Shown: positions 25,780 to 38,709 of the stretch, piece after piece | Numbering within the stretch: the stretch's first letter is position 1 | Layout of the letters: each line of letters starts with the position of its first letter | Assembly: GCA_963678675.1 (NCBI GenBank) | Contig: OY783200.1 | Coordinates: forward strand, 1,376,501 to 1,440,500 | Length of the DNA stretch: 64,000 bases | From: Xiphydria camelus | Taxonomy: Eukaryota > Arthropoda > Insecta > Hymenoptera > Xiphydriidae | Direction: 5' to 3' | Translations under genes and position numbers: made by a program | Notes under the pieces: model-generated | What the model was told of the DNA's origin: nothing | What the model saw: only the letters and a program-made list of their open reading frames with translations | The model's database searches: none

Positions 25780-26240
25780 TCTCCCGCCCTTTTCCGGCAC
25801 AAACCCCGTCACGTCTACGCGCCGGTATCGATCCTTTCGAGAAGAATAAATTAGTCCGCTTCAGGGGGCGAGTTTGAGCGAAATTGTTATTTATAAGGCG
25901 AGTGTAATGAATTTATAAGAACGGAGGGCACCGGGACCGTACCCGAGGACGACACGCGATACAGCGGGGCGTATTGACTTTCCGTATTTGAGCGCGAGAT
26001 GAAGCGGGGGTGAAATGACGAAAAGCGGGACAAAAGGGAGAAGGTCCTCCGTACGATCTCATTATTTCTCCCGAGTTGTTTTATTTCCTATCCCTCGCGT
26101 CCTGCACGTCGCACTGTGCGCCGCCGCCGCCGCCGCCGTGCTGAGCCCGCGTCGCTTTCCCGCGGAAACTTCATTTGGGCGTGTACGCAGCCTCCTCGAT
26201 CCTCCCGCGCGCGCAACACCGAGGTAAGCCTATTTCGCTT
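25780..26240. other. GC- and CpG-rich island
   Basis: Contains (CGC)n at about 26118-26136 and many CpG. A TATA-less promoter is possible, but I see no exon linked to it. Confidence 0.3.
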
Positions 26241-26419
26241 TGGCGTCTCGCGTTGGCTTCGCGATTGACGTGATTTTCGACTTTTCCCCGGGTACGAAAA
26301 AGTTTCGGCCGAAATTTGTATACATAGGTATTCGAGCTTCTTTGTAACCGAAACGACGGAATTTCAGTCTCTTTGAATTTCGACGCGATCTCCACGCCCT
26401 ACGTGACTCGCCTGACGAA

Positions 26420-26520
26420 AAATTTTCTCTGACGGGTCTCTGCCAAGCTTCTGCCAAAGCTTTGAAAAAAAGTCTGGCAAAAGTTTTCCGTTTCTCTGCG
26501 AGAGTATTCCAATTTTTAAA
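26420..26520. repeat. Degenerate CTCTGCC/AAATTT array, left part
   Basis: Short units such as CTCTGCCAAGCTTCTGCC and AAAGTCTGGCAAAAG. The array continues on the far side of the AT-1 repeat at 26525. Confidence 0.45.
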
Positions 26521-26524
26521 GTTA

Positions 26525-26842
26525 ATCATGCATGATCGTATATAATTGGATACACCTAATCAGATCTGAAATTTGTCTCTATCTGATTATGTATGATTAT
26601 ATAATCGTGTATAATCATATATGATCGGGGGGACATGATTATATATATATTTAGATCTGAACAAAGTTGAAAATTTTTTATTTCATTATAATATCTAATC
26701 TTGTCTAATCATGTATGATTATATATGATTGTATGTAGTTCTTCATATATAATCGGGTAGAGACACATTTCAAATTTGATTATATCCAATTATATACATA
26801 AATATAATCATATATATGATATTCAATATTTTTGCCTGGGAA
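26525..26842. repeat. AT-1 repeat
   Basis: Runs from ATCATGCATGATCGTATA to ATTTTTGCCTGGG, with the GAAATTTGTCTCTATCTGAT landmark on the left and its mirror GTAGAGACACATTTCAAAT on the right. Both CCCGGG tips are eroded. Confidence 0.65.
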
Positions 26843-27130
26843 TAGAACTTCAGCGGAGGTTTCGGCAGAAATGGCAGATATTTCGATAGAATTCGCAAGA
26901 ATTTCAACAGAGTTCACAAATTTAATAGAGATTTTCCAAAAATCTCTGCCGACTTTGCGAACTTAAACGAAATTTTTGCCGACTCTGCTGAATTCTAAGC
27001 AAGCTCTGCCGAAATTTATGCCAGCTCTTCATATTGGAATATTTATAAAGAAATGGTAGACTTTTGCCAGAATTTTTCATACAGTTTTGACGAAAATCTG
27101 ACGGAGAAAAATTTCCATTAGGATTACGTA
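26843..27130. repeat. Degenerate CTCTGCC/GAAATTT array, right part
   Basis: Repeated words GCAGAAATGGCAG, TAGAATTCGCAAGAATTTC, TCTCTGCCGACTTTGCG, CTCTGCTGAATTC and CTCTGCCGAAATTT, spaced at about 22-26 bp. Confidence 0.55.
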
Positions 27131-27618
27131 CAAATCAGAAGAGTTATACTTCGAATATATATTTTATCAAAGAAGAGATACCGATTTTTACGTCAAATTT
27201 TCCCAAGGGTTTGACTATAAGTTAATATTAACGACAAAAAGAAATATGATGTTCGATCATCGATTGCTTCACCGCCGTTGAAACGTACCGTTCCTATCGC
27301 CCTGTTGCTCCAGTTCGTCATATAGTGTCATAAGAAGAATGCGGATCGATAACCAACTGTGGGACGCCCGGAACGGCCAGTAAAAATGAATTGCGCGTGA
27401 ATACGTAGATAATACGGGATTATTCCCCGGGATTACGAATTTCGACTCCAATTGACTGGTCTGGTTCAAAAACGCGTCATCTTTCTTTTAAAAATGAGAT
27501 ATTTTCTCCCGCATTGAAGAACGAACGAGTCGACTGATTTGGAAGGCAACCGGGATCTCTGAACGTCCGTGTAACTCGTTAACCTTACGAAGATATACGC
27601 AGAAAACCTAGGGCCCAG

Positions 27619-27767
27619 CATCTTGATGGCTTTAAAGACCTGACATCATCCTATAGGGTTGCTTCTACTAGCGCGGCTATAATATGTAAATACGTACACA
27701 CTAAACGGCATTACAGCCGCGTCATTTTGAGCTAGCCGGCAGGTCAGGCCTTTAAAGCCGTCAAAGT
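27619..27767. mobile_element. 149-bp MITE-like palindrome
   Basis: The left end TTGATGGCTTTAAAGACCTG and right end CAGGCCTTTAAAGCCGTCAA are near-perfect reverse complements. A second inner pair, GCGGCTATAAT and ATTACAGCCGC, extends the symmetry. No target duplication was resolved. Confidence 0.65.
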
Positions 27768-27945
27768 GACAGTTCCGCAGTCAACGGGGAACCCCGGTGA
27801 AATTGAAGACCCAACTGTGTCTTCAATTTATACGATAGAGGCGTTCGCGGTGTCTGGCACGGTTGTGATCGACGGTAGCTCAATAGAAACGTCACCAGCG
27901 TCAGTTGTGAAAAGACCACAAAGTGTACAATTTGCTTGACAATCC

Positions 27946-28258
27946 CGTGAAAAAATGTTTGTATATAATCGTATATGGCCACATATAATTGGGCATAATC
28001 AGATCCGAAATTTGTGTATATCTGGTTATATACATATGACGTATATATTATATATAATTATATAATTATAATTATATTATAACTATATTATAATTATATT
28101 ATAACAGTATATGATATGTGACCAGATAAGACTTGATATAATTAGATTCAAAATTTTAACTTTATCCAGATCTAACTAGATATAATATACCTATATAATT
28201 ATATCATATATAATCGTATCAGATCACATATGATTATATATGACCATTTGTTCCCCCA
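27946..28258. repeat. AT-1 repeat with internal AT expansion
   Basis: Starts CCCGTGAAAAAATGTTTGTA and ends ACCATTTGTTCCCCCAGG. The centre carries an expanded ATTATAATTATATTATAAC run at about 28050-28105. Confidence 0.7.
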
Positions 28259-28261
28259 GGA

Positions 28262-29489
28262 TCCCACAACTTTGTTTCTCACTTTGCAAATCTGGGCTCG
28301 CGGATAAAAAGATCTCCAGCAAAAACGACAATATCAACAAACCAAATAATATGCTTTGCTTTCGTACTCACAGTACCAAGCGAATACGTGTACCATTTCG
28401 AATTATTGATGCTGCTTTGCGAAACCATGGTAACCGGGGGTAGGCTAGCTAATTCAGGAGAGAAGTTGTTGCGAAACAATTTCAATCTGCTCCAGGATCA
28501 GTTTTGAAACAGTTGCGCGTCTGTTAGTCCATAAACTCCTGACACTCTCTCTGTCTTTTTTGACAGAGTTTGAGCTCTGCCCAATATATTCTAATCTGAA
28601 CTGATTTAGGCATGACACGTGGCAATTAGGGAGTTCCGAAATACTTGGAATCTCTTCTTCCCGTTTGTGTGATGGGGAAATAATGCTTTCGATCGTCGAT
28701 ATCTCTATATTTTCTCGAAACGTTCTTGGCAAATCTGTTATTTTTGAGATCAGCAGTAATCCCTTTTGGAATTTGGATTTTTCTGAAAAACTTACTAGAT
28801 TTCAAGTCATGCACATCGATATACTTATCTAATATTGTACCTATAGTAAATATCTAAACCATAGGTGAGGCTAATTTGAATCAAATTGGTTTAAAATCCA
28901 AATAAGTGAATAAGCATTTATTCAAAAAGGAGGGAATACTTTTTACCGCGATATTTTTTACCACGGCTCCGTCAATTCTTCCCACGTAAAACACTTGTAC
29001 GGTATCAAAGCGTGATTCACAATCAGTTCGTGTTTGGACTTGGCAAATATGTATATCCGGTAGGGCTTACACCGGTACGACACGAGCATTTCATACGAAT
29101 TTTGAATTACCTACGTTGACACCGCGCTCACGGTCAAGAGTCTCTATTTTTTCTCTCTTCTCTCTCTCTTTTGCCATATCTCCTTTTCCCACATAACACA
29201 GACAAGTACTGTATCTCGCAAAAGTTTCCTGCATTCGAAGATGGCTTGGGAGTGGAGGGGGGGAGGAAAGGGGAAGCTCGGTTAAAGTTCACTTAGAGAT
29301 TAGCATTACCATTGGTGTGTATTTGTCTTTGTTGTGTATTAAAATGAGACGCGTGTAGAATAGAAGTCTCAGTTGTGGTAATATTTTTTTGTAGCGTTCT
29401 GTTTCTCGCGTAAACCCGCGAACGGTAAATCTATTCAAGTCACTTCGAGTGATGCAGAACTCGGAATAAAATTTCCGACTTAATTTGAT
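28262..29489. other. No supported gene
   Basis: Mixed composition with a CT-rich tract at about 29145-29172. Only short frames without splice or family support. Confidence 0.4.
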
Positions 29490-29895
29490 CTGATTAGAAC
29501 TAGATTTTAAGAGAGATTAGATCCGATTAGGTCTACATTTTGAAACATATTAAATCTGATTAGATCTCAGTTTTGAAACAGATTAGATCTGATTAGATCT
29601 AAATTTTCGAACAGATTAGATCCGATTAGGTCTACATTTTGAAGCAGATTAGATCTAGACCTTCCTGAAGTTGTCTCCCTATTCGAAAAATTTGGAAAAA
29701 GTACTCTTACTTTTTCTACATTTTTTAAAATGAGGGGCCAACCTCACGGAGGTTAGATCTAGTTAGATCTAAAGTTCGTAACAGATTAGATCTAAGTAGA
29801 TCCTGCTATAGATCTATTTTTTAAGATTACCTAAGTGAATTTATCGAGAAGTATTTAGATCTAATCAAATCTAATTTTGGATCGAATTAGAGATC
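29490..29895. repeat. Degenerate GATTAGATC tandem array
   Basis: Units of about 45-50 bp, with CAGATTAGATCYGATTAG followed by ATCTAAATTTTGAAA. Five to seven units are visible, interrupted at about 29655-29750 by unrelated sequence. Confidence 0.75.
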
Positions 29896-30496
29896 TGAAA
29901 TATTTGTCTTCGGCAATGCCAATGACCACGAGCATATAGCTTGATAATTGTGGGATTTCGAAAGTTCACAAAACGGACGCTATTTCAAAAAGCCCGTAAA
30001 AAACATAGGTGCCAGATTCCATACAATTAATTGCATCAATATTCTCTCCGTTTCAATCTTCGTCTCGTTCCGAGCTATCGGCGAAGTAAATCAAAAATAC
30101 GCCCCGCGCGAAAGTTTCCTAGAACTTCCGAACGTGATTTGAACGCGCAATGGTTTTGTTATTACCCCGGGCAAAGTGTAGCCGTATTCGATTTGGGGTT
30201 AGCGTGCCATTAAAATACCAGCTGCGTGGGCTGTAGTAAAACAGCTGCGTGCGTTTAATACTTTTTATTGGATACCTACACTTCTTTTAAGGTCACGGTT
30301 AACATCTTTTCCCGCCCTTTAGTGCGATCCTATAACGGCGAGCTCGCAATATTGTAAATACGGCATGAAAGGTTATACGTGCAGTTGAACGTATCATTGC
30401 TTCTTTTTAATTTTACGGACGTATCGTTCAGTCGTAAAAAATGGTTGTAACTCGAGCGATAAAAGCGAATGCACGCGTCCGAAAAAAAAAACAAGC

Positions 30497-31121
30497 ACAC
30501 AGAGAAAAAGAATTAATTGAATCTACTAAAAATTAATTGCGGGTTCACGAGTAATTATTTATTTACGTCGATTAAATATCTTTTCATATGAATTATATAT
30601 TTATTCTTTGCAATCACATATTAACTATTTTACATGATTCTAAGGAACCCGTGTAGACATTAGCTAGGGGTTGCCTTAGTTAAGAAGAGGCCCCTATAAG
30701 GCTGAACTAGGAATTCCTTAATAAGGGCTACCTTATTATTACCTTAGTGGAGCCTTGTCGGGGCTTTCTAAGGTTTTCTTATTTTTCAACTGTAAAGCTC
30801 TAGTAAGGCCAACTTGTAAAGTTCTCGTTAGGGTTTGATAAGGATGCCTCGTTAAGGAATTGCAAGGCTTCCTTATTATTAAACTCAAAGCGACATTCAA
30901 TCGAGGCCTTATTAAGGCATTTCAATCGGGTCCCCATTATAAATAAGGCCAATCAATTAAGCCCTTATCACGGCCCTAAGAAAATTTCTACGCGGGAAGA
31001 GAGAGATATCAAGTTGATGTATTACAAAATTTCATTGATCTAAATAAATAATTACTTACGAACCCGCGAGTAATTTTCAGTAGATCCGCGATCAATTATT
31101 TTTTTTTTTTTTTCCACGCGG
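30497..31121. mobile_element. MITE-like element with TAAGG-array core
   Basis: The flanks are imperfect inverted repeats of about 70 bp. The left holds AATCTACTAAAAATTAATTG then CGGGTTCACGAGTAATTA. The right is the reverse complement, with TAATTACTTACGAACCCGCG and AGTAATTTTCAGTAGATCCG. The core (about 30640-30990) is a degenerate field of TTAAGG/CCTTATT words in both orientations. The right tip has a T-tract at 31099-31113. Confidence 0.65.
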
Positions 31122-32820
31122 CAACGAATTTTAACCGAGACCTCGATAGCAAACCTATGCCGCGATAGCGCGAGCTCACGGCATCCCATATAAGGGCCTT
31201 GATATTCTTTGCATACATCCAACCTACATGGATTCACCCATGTGTGTTGCACGTGGTGTACAGGACGTGTAATATTTATTACCTACGCACATGTGTACCG
31301 ATGCGTATATATTGTTCCTTTGATAAGCCCCACCTTCCCCCAAACCCCTTACTCTCTACACATACAAGTCTTCGAGTAACATCTCCCCTTGTTACCTCGA
31401 AGATTCATATCGACGTCCGGAGGATCAGCGCGAGTCACGCACAATCGAACACGTGAACGATAATTCCGTTGCGTTTACACATATGTATGTACGTGAAATA
31501 CGTTTTCGTGGTGGGCGTGGCTGCTCGGTGTGTTTACGGATCACGAAGAGGCGCGCGATCCGGGCAGAAATTTCGTTTTGAAATTCGAGCTATGCAAACG
31601 CGATGGTCGATCAAACGCACGCGTTTCACGTTCCCAAAATAACGCGAAGCGTTCTGATAAAAGGGGGCGTGCACCCCCGAGACTATTCGATGGGAATTAA
31701 CGATCAACCGTCCGTTTCGCGCCTCTTTTCACGGTGACGTCACTCGTACTGTCGCTCGCATCGGGGGGAGAACAGTGTCCGCAGAAAGGACGACGATCGA
31801 TCCCGTGAAATATTGGCTTTTGGATTTATGGAAACGCCTGGCACGGCGTCGATTTCGTGTCGTGTTACGCGGGGGAGGGGTCGGATGATTTAAGGCAGAG
31901 ATTGCGACGTAAGCTGAATTTTTTCATCGATTTGATATTTACTTCAAGTCGTTGATTTGGGACGAATTTATTTCGGACGTCGAAGATAAAAAATTGTTTT
32001 AAATGAGGATCGACTCGAGCTGACGAAATTGAGTTTTATTCGTTTTATTTGTTCCGGTCGTAAGTGCGATTTGTATTATACAATATTCTCATCACACTTT
32101 GAAAAATTGAATTGAAGACGGAAGAGTCTTACTTGAATTGTCAATCCGCAACGCGGGTGGCGCTGTAATACAGTTTCTACTGTACGCTGAACAAATTGTA
32201 CATTCAATTAAATCGGCCTTTACGGCTGGAGGAATACAGAATTATTTGCTTCAACTAATAGATTTGGTTATAGCGATTAGCGGCTATTTGAAGGAAATAA
32301 GCTGCAATTCATTCAAGTCAATTATTAGTCCAAGTAACTAGATCTGCATTCACCCACCCATAACCGCCGATTTAGTTAAATTTACTGCATTTTATTCTCA
32401 GGGTACTTTCGTCTATGAAACGATAAACAACAGAAAAGGGAAACGCATTTCGGACTATTTTCCCTAGCACCGCCCTAAAATCCGCAAACTTAACGAGAAA
32501 CGATCGAACGACTCAAGTACACTTTCGAAGTGCGGGGGAAAGAGTTCGTCGTCGTTAAAAGGCGAGACGCAAAAAATTATATCCGTTGAATCAGAATTTT
32601 TTCTCGGCTTTTCGAACGCAGTCTGCAGTTCTGTTTATACTGGCGCGATTTGTTTTCCCCTGTGCCGGGAAGTAGGTGCGGAGTGTTTGGAAATATTTGA
32701 CAGTTTAGTGAAGGGCTGCAAATACACCTTTTTTTTTACGTAAAAGTTTTTGACGCGGCATAATCGAGATGTAAAGACCGTTTGGTTTAGTTCATATTTT
32801 GCATAAAATAACTGTCGTAT
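31122..32820. other. No supported gene; GC-rich CpG segment
   Basis: About 31480-31880 is GC-rich and CpG-dense, and the rest is AT-rich. No exon is supported. Confidence 0.35.
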
Positions 32821-32822
32821 CT

Positions 32823-33000
32823 TGAGAAAAAAAATGTGTATATATAATCATATATGAATCACATATCATATATAATTGATTATGATCAGATCCGAAATTT
32901 GTCTCTATCTGATTATGCATGAAAAACTATGTATAATTATATATAATCATATGTAATCTCATATATGGTCAGATGTAATTATAGATGTTTAGATGTGGAC
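32823..33000. repeat. AT-1 repeat, left-end fragment
   Basis: Starts TTGAGAAAAAAAATGTGTAT and keeps GAAATTTGTCTCTATCTGAT, then stops near GTTTAGATGTGGACAAAAAG. Confidence 0.6.
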
Positions 33001-35060
33001 AAAAAGTCGACAATTTTGGAAACGAGTCTTTGGGGGGAAAACAGAAAAAAAGGCACGACTCGCACTTTGCCAAAGGAATTATATAAAAAACTAAACGTGA
33101 TATTTCGAATATTTAAAAATCCTCTTTTCAATTTTCCATTGAATGTTTAACCCCAAATTTGACATCCAAATCACTCACATTAGGTACGTACAAATAATTG
33201 ACCATTATACAAATGATATCATCAAACTATAAATGTCGAGATACAAATTATTTATAAAAACTTTGAGTTCTCCATTCAGATTCCTCTCGCGTCAAAGATA
33301 TCCTTCGAAGAAGCGAGGACATTTTTATCATCCCGCAGGACCATTAAGGTGTCAGTGAAGGCAAGGACTCCTCGTCGCAGCTCGGCTCGTTAAAATACGA
33401 ACAATAATTGCACTTGGAAAATATGTTTTTCTTCTTTATTTGCATCTACCCCCTGGAGACAAATTGAAGAAAGTCGCGAATCCGCCCGAGTTTCGAAGTG
33501 TGTGGGGTGTCGTGCTTTATACGCCCACTGTGTATACAAATGCAGAAAGTATCCCGAGAGGCTCGCTTTCTTCCATACATATAAACTGAATCTTATTCGA
33601 GTTATCGGGTAGTTTTTTATACATGTAAATATCGCGTGTCTTTTGAACTTTTTATGCACATAAATGAAAACCTGTGTGAAGAAAATATAGTCGGGAATCA
33701 AGGGAAGAAAATCCCATTAGGCTCGTAAAAAGAGAAGAGAAAAGGGCAGACAGAAAGACAAAGCTGAAGCAAAAACGAAACCAAATGGAAAGTTTGATAT
33801 TATAATTTAGCGCTGGTGAGCCTAGCGTGAATCAACGGCAGATTTTTCTCCAAAATTCGACTCATACATTTATTCATCGGTTATTAATTTTAATCGACTG
33901 CGGATAATTATTGGCACGACCAAAAAAAAACGATATTGGAAAACTTATCGGGAAATGCGATGCTGTAATGTGAAAATTATCAACGATATTCATCGCTAAT
34001 TATGATGACCAACTTGAAATTAGTTCCAGTTAGATTTGAAGACCACTGAAATATTGATAACAGAAACATAAAAAGGTGATACTCGACATTAGTGTTTCTC
34101 CTTTTCCTTTTTAATACAAACTTTTACTCGACGATTTTCTGATTTGATTTCAGAAACATATCAAAACCATCTGTACAATTCCATTACACGTTTCCCTTTT
34201 ACCACACATGAGACGTTCATGTAACGAAGAAAAATTAATTTCATTACGAAAATGCTTCATGTATGTCACAAAAAAAAACACTTTTGGGAAATATTGTCGA
34301 AGTAGGACGTTTCCAGTTGTTCAAGTATTTCTGATATATCTCTCAGAGAACCAGAAACGAATAAGCGAATTAGCGAGAGCCTCTATATTTGTGTTCACTT
34401 TAGAGGGAAGAAAATGGGAGGGGCATCCTGCAGAGAAAAATATATAAACCTTCGGCCCCTGTCCTTTTAATTAGTTCATTACCTTTAGTGTCGATATAAT
34501 TACAAGTTTATCAAGGCTAAAATTACCGATAATATGTCAAGAGGGCAGTGAAAAAACGTCACTCGAGGGGCGTTTCCAGGAAGAAAGAAGTAAATGCCAC
34601 GACGCAAAATACAAGACGTACGTAATTATCGAGGAAACGAACGAACGAACGAATTTACGAGAGACGATAATATATCGAATTAACAATTCCATCGCGAGCA
34701 TCGAAAATCATCGATCGATCCGCGATCGTCAGCCCGGCGATGGGTCTGATTATACACGTGTAACGTTCCAGCGAACGTAGTTACGAACAGCTGTATCGAT
34801 TCTCCCGACTTCGGCAAAGTGGACAAAATTATTTCTACGACTTTGGCCTCACGCTGCTTCGATTACCAGTGACGGGTAATGGAGCGCATATTATCTATTC
34901 CGGGAAACGAAAGGCGCGTTAGAGCTTTGAAAGGGGAAAGTAGATTTTGAGAAGTGAAACAACTGAACGAATATATATATATTTTTTATATTATTGTTTC
35001 GTTCGCATATTTTTAGAAACGGGATCGTTTAGCGCAATGTACAATAATAAAGGGGATAAA
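33001..35060. other. No supported gene
   Basis: AT-rich. A small ACGA microsatellite (AACGAACGAACGAACGAA) lies at about 34635-34652. Confidence 0.4.
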
Positions 35061-35066
35061 GTCTAC

Positions 35067-35333
35067 CTGAAAATCCACTTATCTGGGGGACGTGACGGTT
35101 CAGGGTAGATCTCTGCGGATCCACCAAACAGGGCCACCCTTATTATACCCAGCATTATCTGGACATTATGGACAATATCGATACGTGACTCGCTATAGCA
35201 ATCCTGACCACCTTTGGGTACTTTAGGATATCCGTCGAAATATCGTAACCCCGCCTCGATAGCCTCGTCGCACACCTCGTTCTCGGAAGGAAAACTTCCC
35301 ATTGATTTTCCTCCTCGCGTAAAGGTCATCGAC
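35067..35333 (-). CDS. Orphan internal-exon candidate, 88 codons
   Basis: The block is bounded by a pyrimidine-rich acceptor (AAAGTCCCGCTGCAG, exon start 35333) and a GTAGAC donor after 35067, and is open throughout in one frame. It carries 1 nt of a split codon at the 5' end and 2 nt at the 3' end. The product includes SFPSENEVCDEAIEAGLRYF and EIYPEPSRPPDKWIF, a balanced globular composition with two cysteines. I recognise no family. No partner exons are proven. The first-exon candidate at 48764-48893 is on the same strand and upstream. It ends 51 bp before a TTAA MITE. Confidence 0.35.
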
Positions 35334-35383
35334 CTGCAGCGGGACTTTAATAAGGAATGAGAATCCCGTTCAGAGAAAAAACC

Positions 35384-35913
35384 ATAAGGTTTCCCGAGCG
35401 TTATACTAAAAATAGTGAGAAATGCTTGAAAATGATTGCATTCGGTAGATTGAAGTAAACAAAAAATTCAGTTAAATTTTCAAGTCTTCTAAGAAGCTCG
35501 TTGCAAAGATTTTTGAACAACAAAATAACATGTGCTCTTATGGGTTATAACCAACAAACCGCGATATTTCTGAGAAAAATAGTGACAAAATTCTGCAATT
35601 TTTTGAACAGCAAGCTTAATGAACTAAAATCACCTATACCAATTTTCACGTTCATTAAGAGGCCCGTTATTTTTTTTATTAATTGTTCTTTATAAATTTA
35701 ACCTTTGATAAGTCAATGTGGCAACGTTGCATGACGTACAGATGCATGACCAGATGTTTTGGGCTCCATTTTTGAACTCACAGATACACACATACTACTG
35801 TGCGTCAAACATTGTTGCCACATCGCACGAAGAACATACCTTAAAGTGTTACTGTATTCAGTGGACTGACTTTTAGCAGGGAAAAAGCCCCTGTACCGCT
35901 CGAGAAACCTTAA
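35384..35913 (+). mobile_element. TT-1 MITE, copy 2
   Basis: Left end ATAAGGTTTCCCGAGCGTTA (the TTAA mutated to ATAA), right end CGCTCGAGAAACCTTAA. The interior is collinear with copies at 45083 and 49343. Confidence 0.85.
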
Positions 35914-36149
35914 AACTGAACACTCTCTACAGCAAACAGCAAACCTTGCGGATGTAAGTTTCGCGATTTCGAGTACAATTCGCAGGTGGTAAAAGTATTG
36001 ACTCTTTTAGCAGAGGAGAATCGGAAGGAGGAGGGGGAGGACGATGAGAAGCGGCGGGGCTCGGGTGAGTGTCTTAAAGAAAATCTTTACGATCGTGAGC
36101 ATTCCGGGCAGATAAAAGGGAAGGTTTCGCGTTGAAAGATAAATATTGA

Positions 36150-36790
36150 AAATTGATTCCTAAAACATTACGTCCCCGGTTTATTTTCGGCAACCCGTGC
36201 CGGCGGTCCGGTGATCCTCTCTATTTGAAAATACCGGGATGCTCGCAACGAAAACATTATGCGATATTGTCGAATTTCGGGAAATCGCCCGTGGCGGGTA
36301 ATTTTTTGCCGTGGCGATTTCGCTCCAGATTTTTTGGACGTCGTATTTCGCGAGAACGGATAATTACTTTTTCAACTCACCTTTAAAAATTTCACCTGGA
36401 GATTTTGGTTTTTCAATTTTCGAAAATTCATTCTCCTTGAACGTTTTTTTTTTTTTTCGATTTTTCAAAATTTCTCGGCAATCGATCGCTCCGCGGCGAA
36501 TATGTTTTTTCAATCATGATTTCAATGCAAATTTTTTGGACGACGTATCGCGCGAAAACGGACAATTGCTCTATCGTCGCACCTTTAAGCAAAATTTGGA
36601 TTTTTAAATTTTTCAAAATTTATTCTCCCTTCCCGCAAAATGGACAATAATTGTTTCATCGTGCCTTTCGAAATTTAATCCCGAGAATCTCATAAATCAT
36701 TCGAGTTTTTTAACATTAAAAAATTCGTATTTCTCAAATACCTTATTTCTTTTTCAATTTTTCAATATTTCTCGCCGGTCAGTCGCGCCG
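36150..36790. repeat. Degenerate long-period tandem duplication
   Basis: Blocks recur with drift: TTTTTTGGACGTCGTATTTC at 36327 and TTTTTTGGACGACGTATCGC at 36532. TCTCGGCAATCGATCGCTCC at 36472 also recurs as TCTCGCCGGTCAGTCGCGCC at 36770. The copies are too diverged to set a clean unit. Confidence 0.5.
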
Positions 36791-38618
36791 CGGCAGCCGG
36801 CGATCGTTCTCAAGGTCGACTGTAAAATAATTAATGACAACTTATTATAGGTTTACGATTCCGATACAATACTGTGACCGCTATGCCGGATATGACTCTA
36901 CGCCGTTCGAACATACCTAACAGGATCTAATGTCACAGTCTAATATTAGAAAATTAGCGTCCAGAAATAACCGGAAAATTCGTCGAGCCCTTTCACCTCC
37001 CAATATCTCGAGCGGAGGGCTGGCTCGATTTACAGAGTGCGGCGCGTAATTATTACGTGTAACGGCTCTTCGTTACGCGTTGGCGTTGCGGGTCGATACT
37101 ACGCACCATTGAGCACTCACGGCTTTCCGTTCACGTGGGTCAATACTCGCCAAGTTCGGACGGACCTGTGTGTGGGCTTACTTTCCGTTCCCCGGTGAAT
37201 TCGACCTATGGCTTTGAGCGCTAAACATTTAATAATGATAATACAGGGAGACGGGGTGAGTATCGATTCGTAGAGGGGCTCTCTTACGCCACGGCCGTCA
37301 ACCATTCTTCTTGATACTGACCGTGAGCCTAACGTATGCTGGGATTTCTATCCAGCGCCTCCAGCGATATATGTATATATAGGTACGTATTTACGGATAG
37401 CAGAAATTGACGAGTATGTGGAATCTAATTTCTAGTGCTCTCCGCGGATTAAAGCAGGACAAGCTGAAACTGCATCAATGATTGGGAAGATATTGCAGTC
37501 ATTTTTCGTAATTTCCTTTCGAGAATTTATCAGTGTTCGGTCAATCGGTAGGCCGACGTCTGATAATTTTGATATTTTCCTTGAATATGATTTCGGTTTT
37601 CGATTGCTTCTTCGCATTTTTCAGTGAAAAAAATGGTGCTAGGTACTATTGGAATTTCGACAAAAATGAAAAATAACGGTGAAATAAAATTAGCGTATTT
37701 TTGTAATTGTAACACAATATCCGTATTTCCGTTTTACGCTCGGTAAAATATGGAAATACCGAGCTATATTTTTGAACGCCCTCGCGCCGTATCTATCAAT
37801 CACGGCGCATTCCTGCACTGTTTAAAGCGAAGAGATTTATTGGTTCACCGACTGCGACGTTTAGCGGAAAAATGAGAAACAGTTATTGCTGCGTCGTTAT
37901 ATTTATCTTGCGGTGGAATATACAATTATTTTCCGTCCACGATGGCGAGACGTCGTTATCAATTTTTATCTTAATCTATATAAATATATTGCGATAGAGA
38001 GAATCCTCACTTTAATATTTATCTGGTTTAAAAGAGATATACGGAAACTTGTTAATTTTATCCTGGAAAGTTTCTTCGAATGTCTGTAGGTATTCTTTGT
38101 TATACGACTTTTAACAGATTTGCTCCATTTCAATACAGAAAACGAAATCGATTTACGTCTGATGCATTTAATTTGGTTTATTAAACTATCGAATATATTA
38201 TGATAAATGCATTTATTCTTATTATCTCGTTTCGAAACTTTTTATAAAACGTTCTTCTACGTCTAATTTTGTATATATATATAGGTAGGACAAATATTTT
38301 CAAAAATTTCAAATATTTCAAAAATCTGGAAAATCAGGTAAATCCGCGATGAAGACTTTTATCGCTATAAATTTCGATCTGTTCATCTTTTCTCAGCCCC
38401 TGATCACCCCCTTTTCTCTGTCAACTTCGATTTCCGGATCAAATTATCGCGCCTTTTCGCGCTGCGCGTCGTTTAATCATCGCGGTAACTCGAACCGACG
38501 CGACGATATCCATTCGATTCTCGAACGAGCCCGGAGCGTCTTGCTGTCGTGGCAACGTCTTCGTTCACTTTGTATGCACCGGAATGGGCGGGGCGAGCTG
38601 GGGAGCGGAAAACTGTAT
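36791..38618. other. No supported gene
   Basis: Alternating GC-rich (36.9-37.3 kb, 38.4-38.6 kb) and AT-rich DNA with no supported exon. Confidence 0.35.
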
Positions 38619-38709
38619 TTAACCCTCCGTCGGTAAGGTGAAACAATGTAATGTGAAAATTGCATTTAGTTGGGGTATGACATACCCCACCTTGCTGACG
38701 CAGGGTTAA
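38619..38709. mobile_element. 91-bp TTAA-flanked MITE
   Basis: Ends TTAACCCTCCGTCGGTAAGG and CCTTGCTGACGCAGGGTTAA. The centre holds a perfect 16-bp-type palindrome (GGGGTATGACATACCCC). Same size and TTAA target as the element at 19106 but different sequence. Confidence 0.75.

Noticed and set aside
25780..26240. CpG island as promoter
   Set aside because: No TATA/Inr spacing plus donor arrangement like those at 20.8 and 48.9 kb.
30640..30990. TAAGG words as telomeric repeats
   Set aside because: The typical insect telomere unit is TTAGG. These words are irregular and occur in both orientations.
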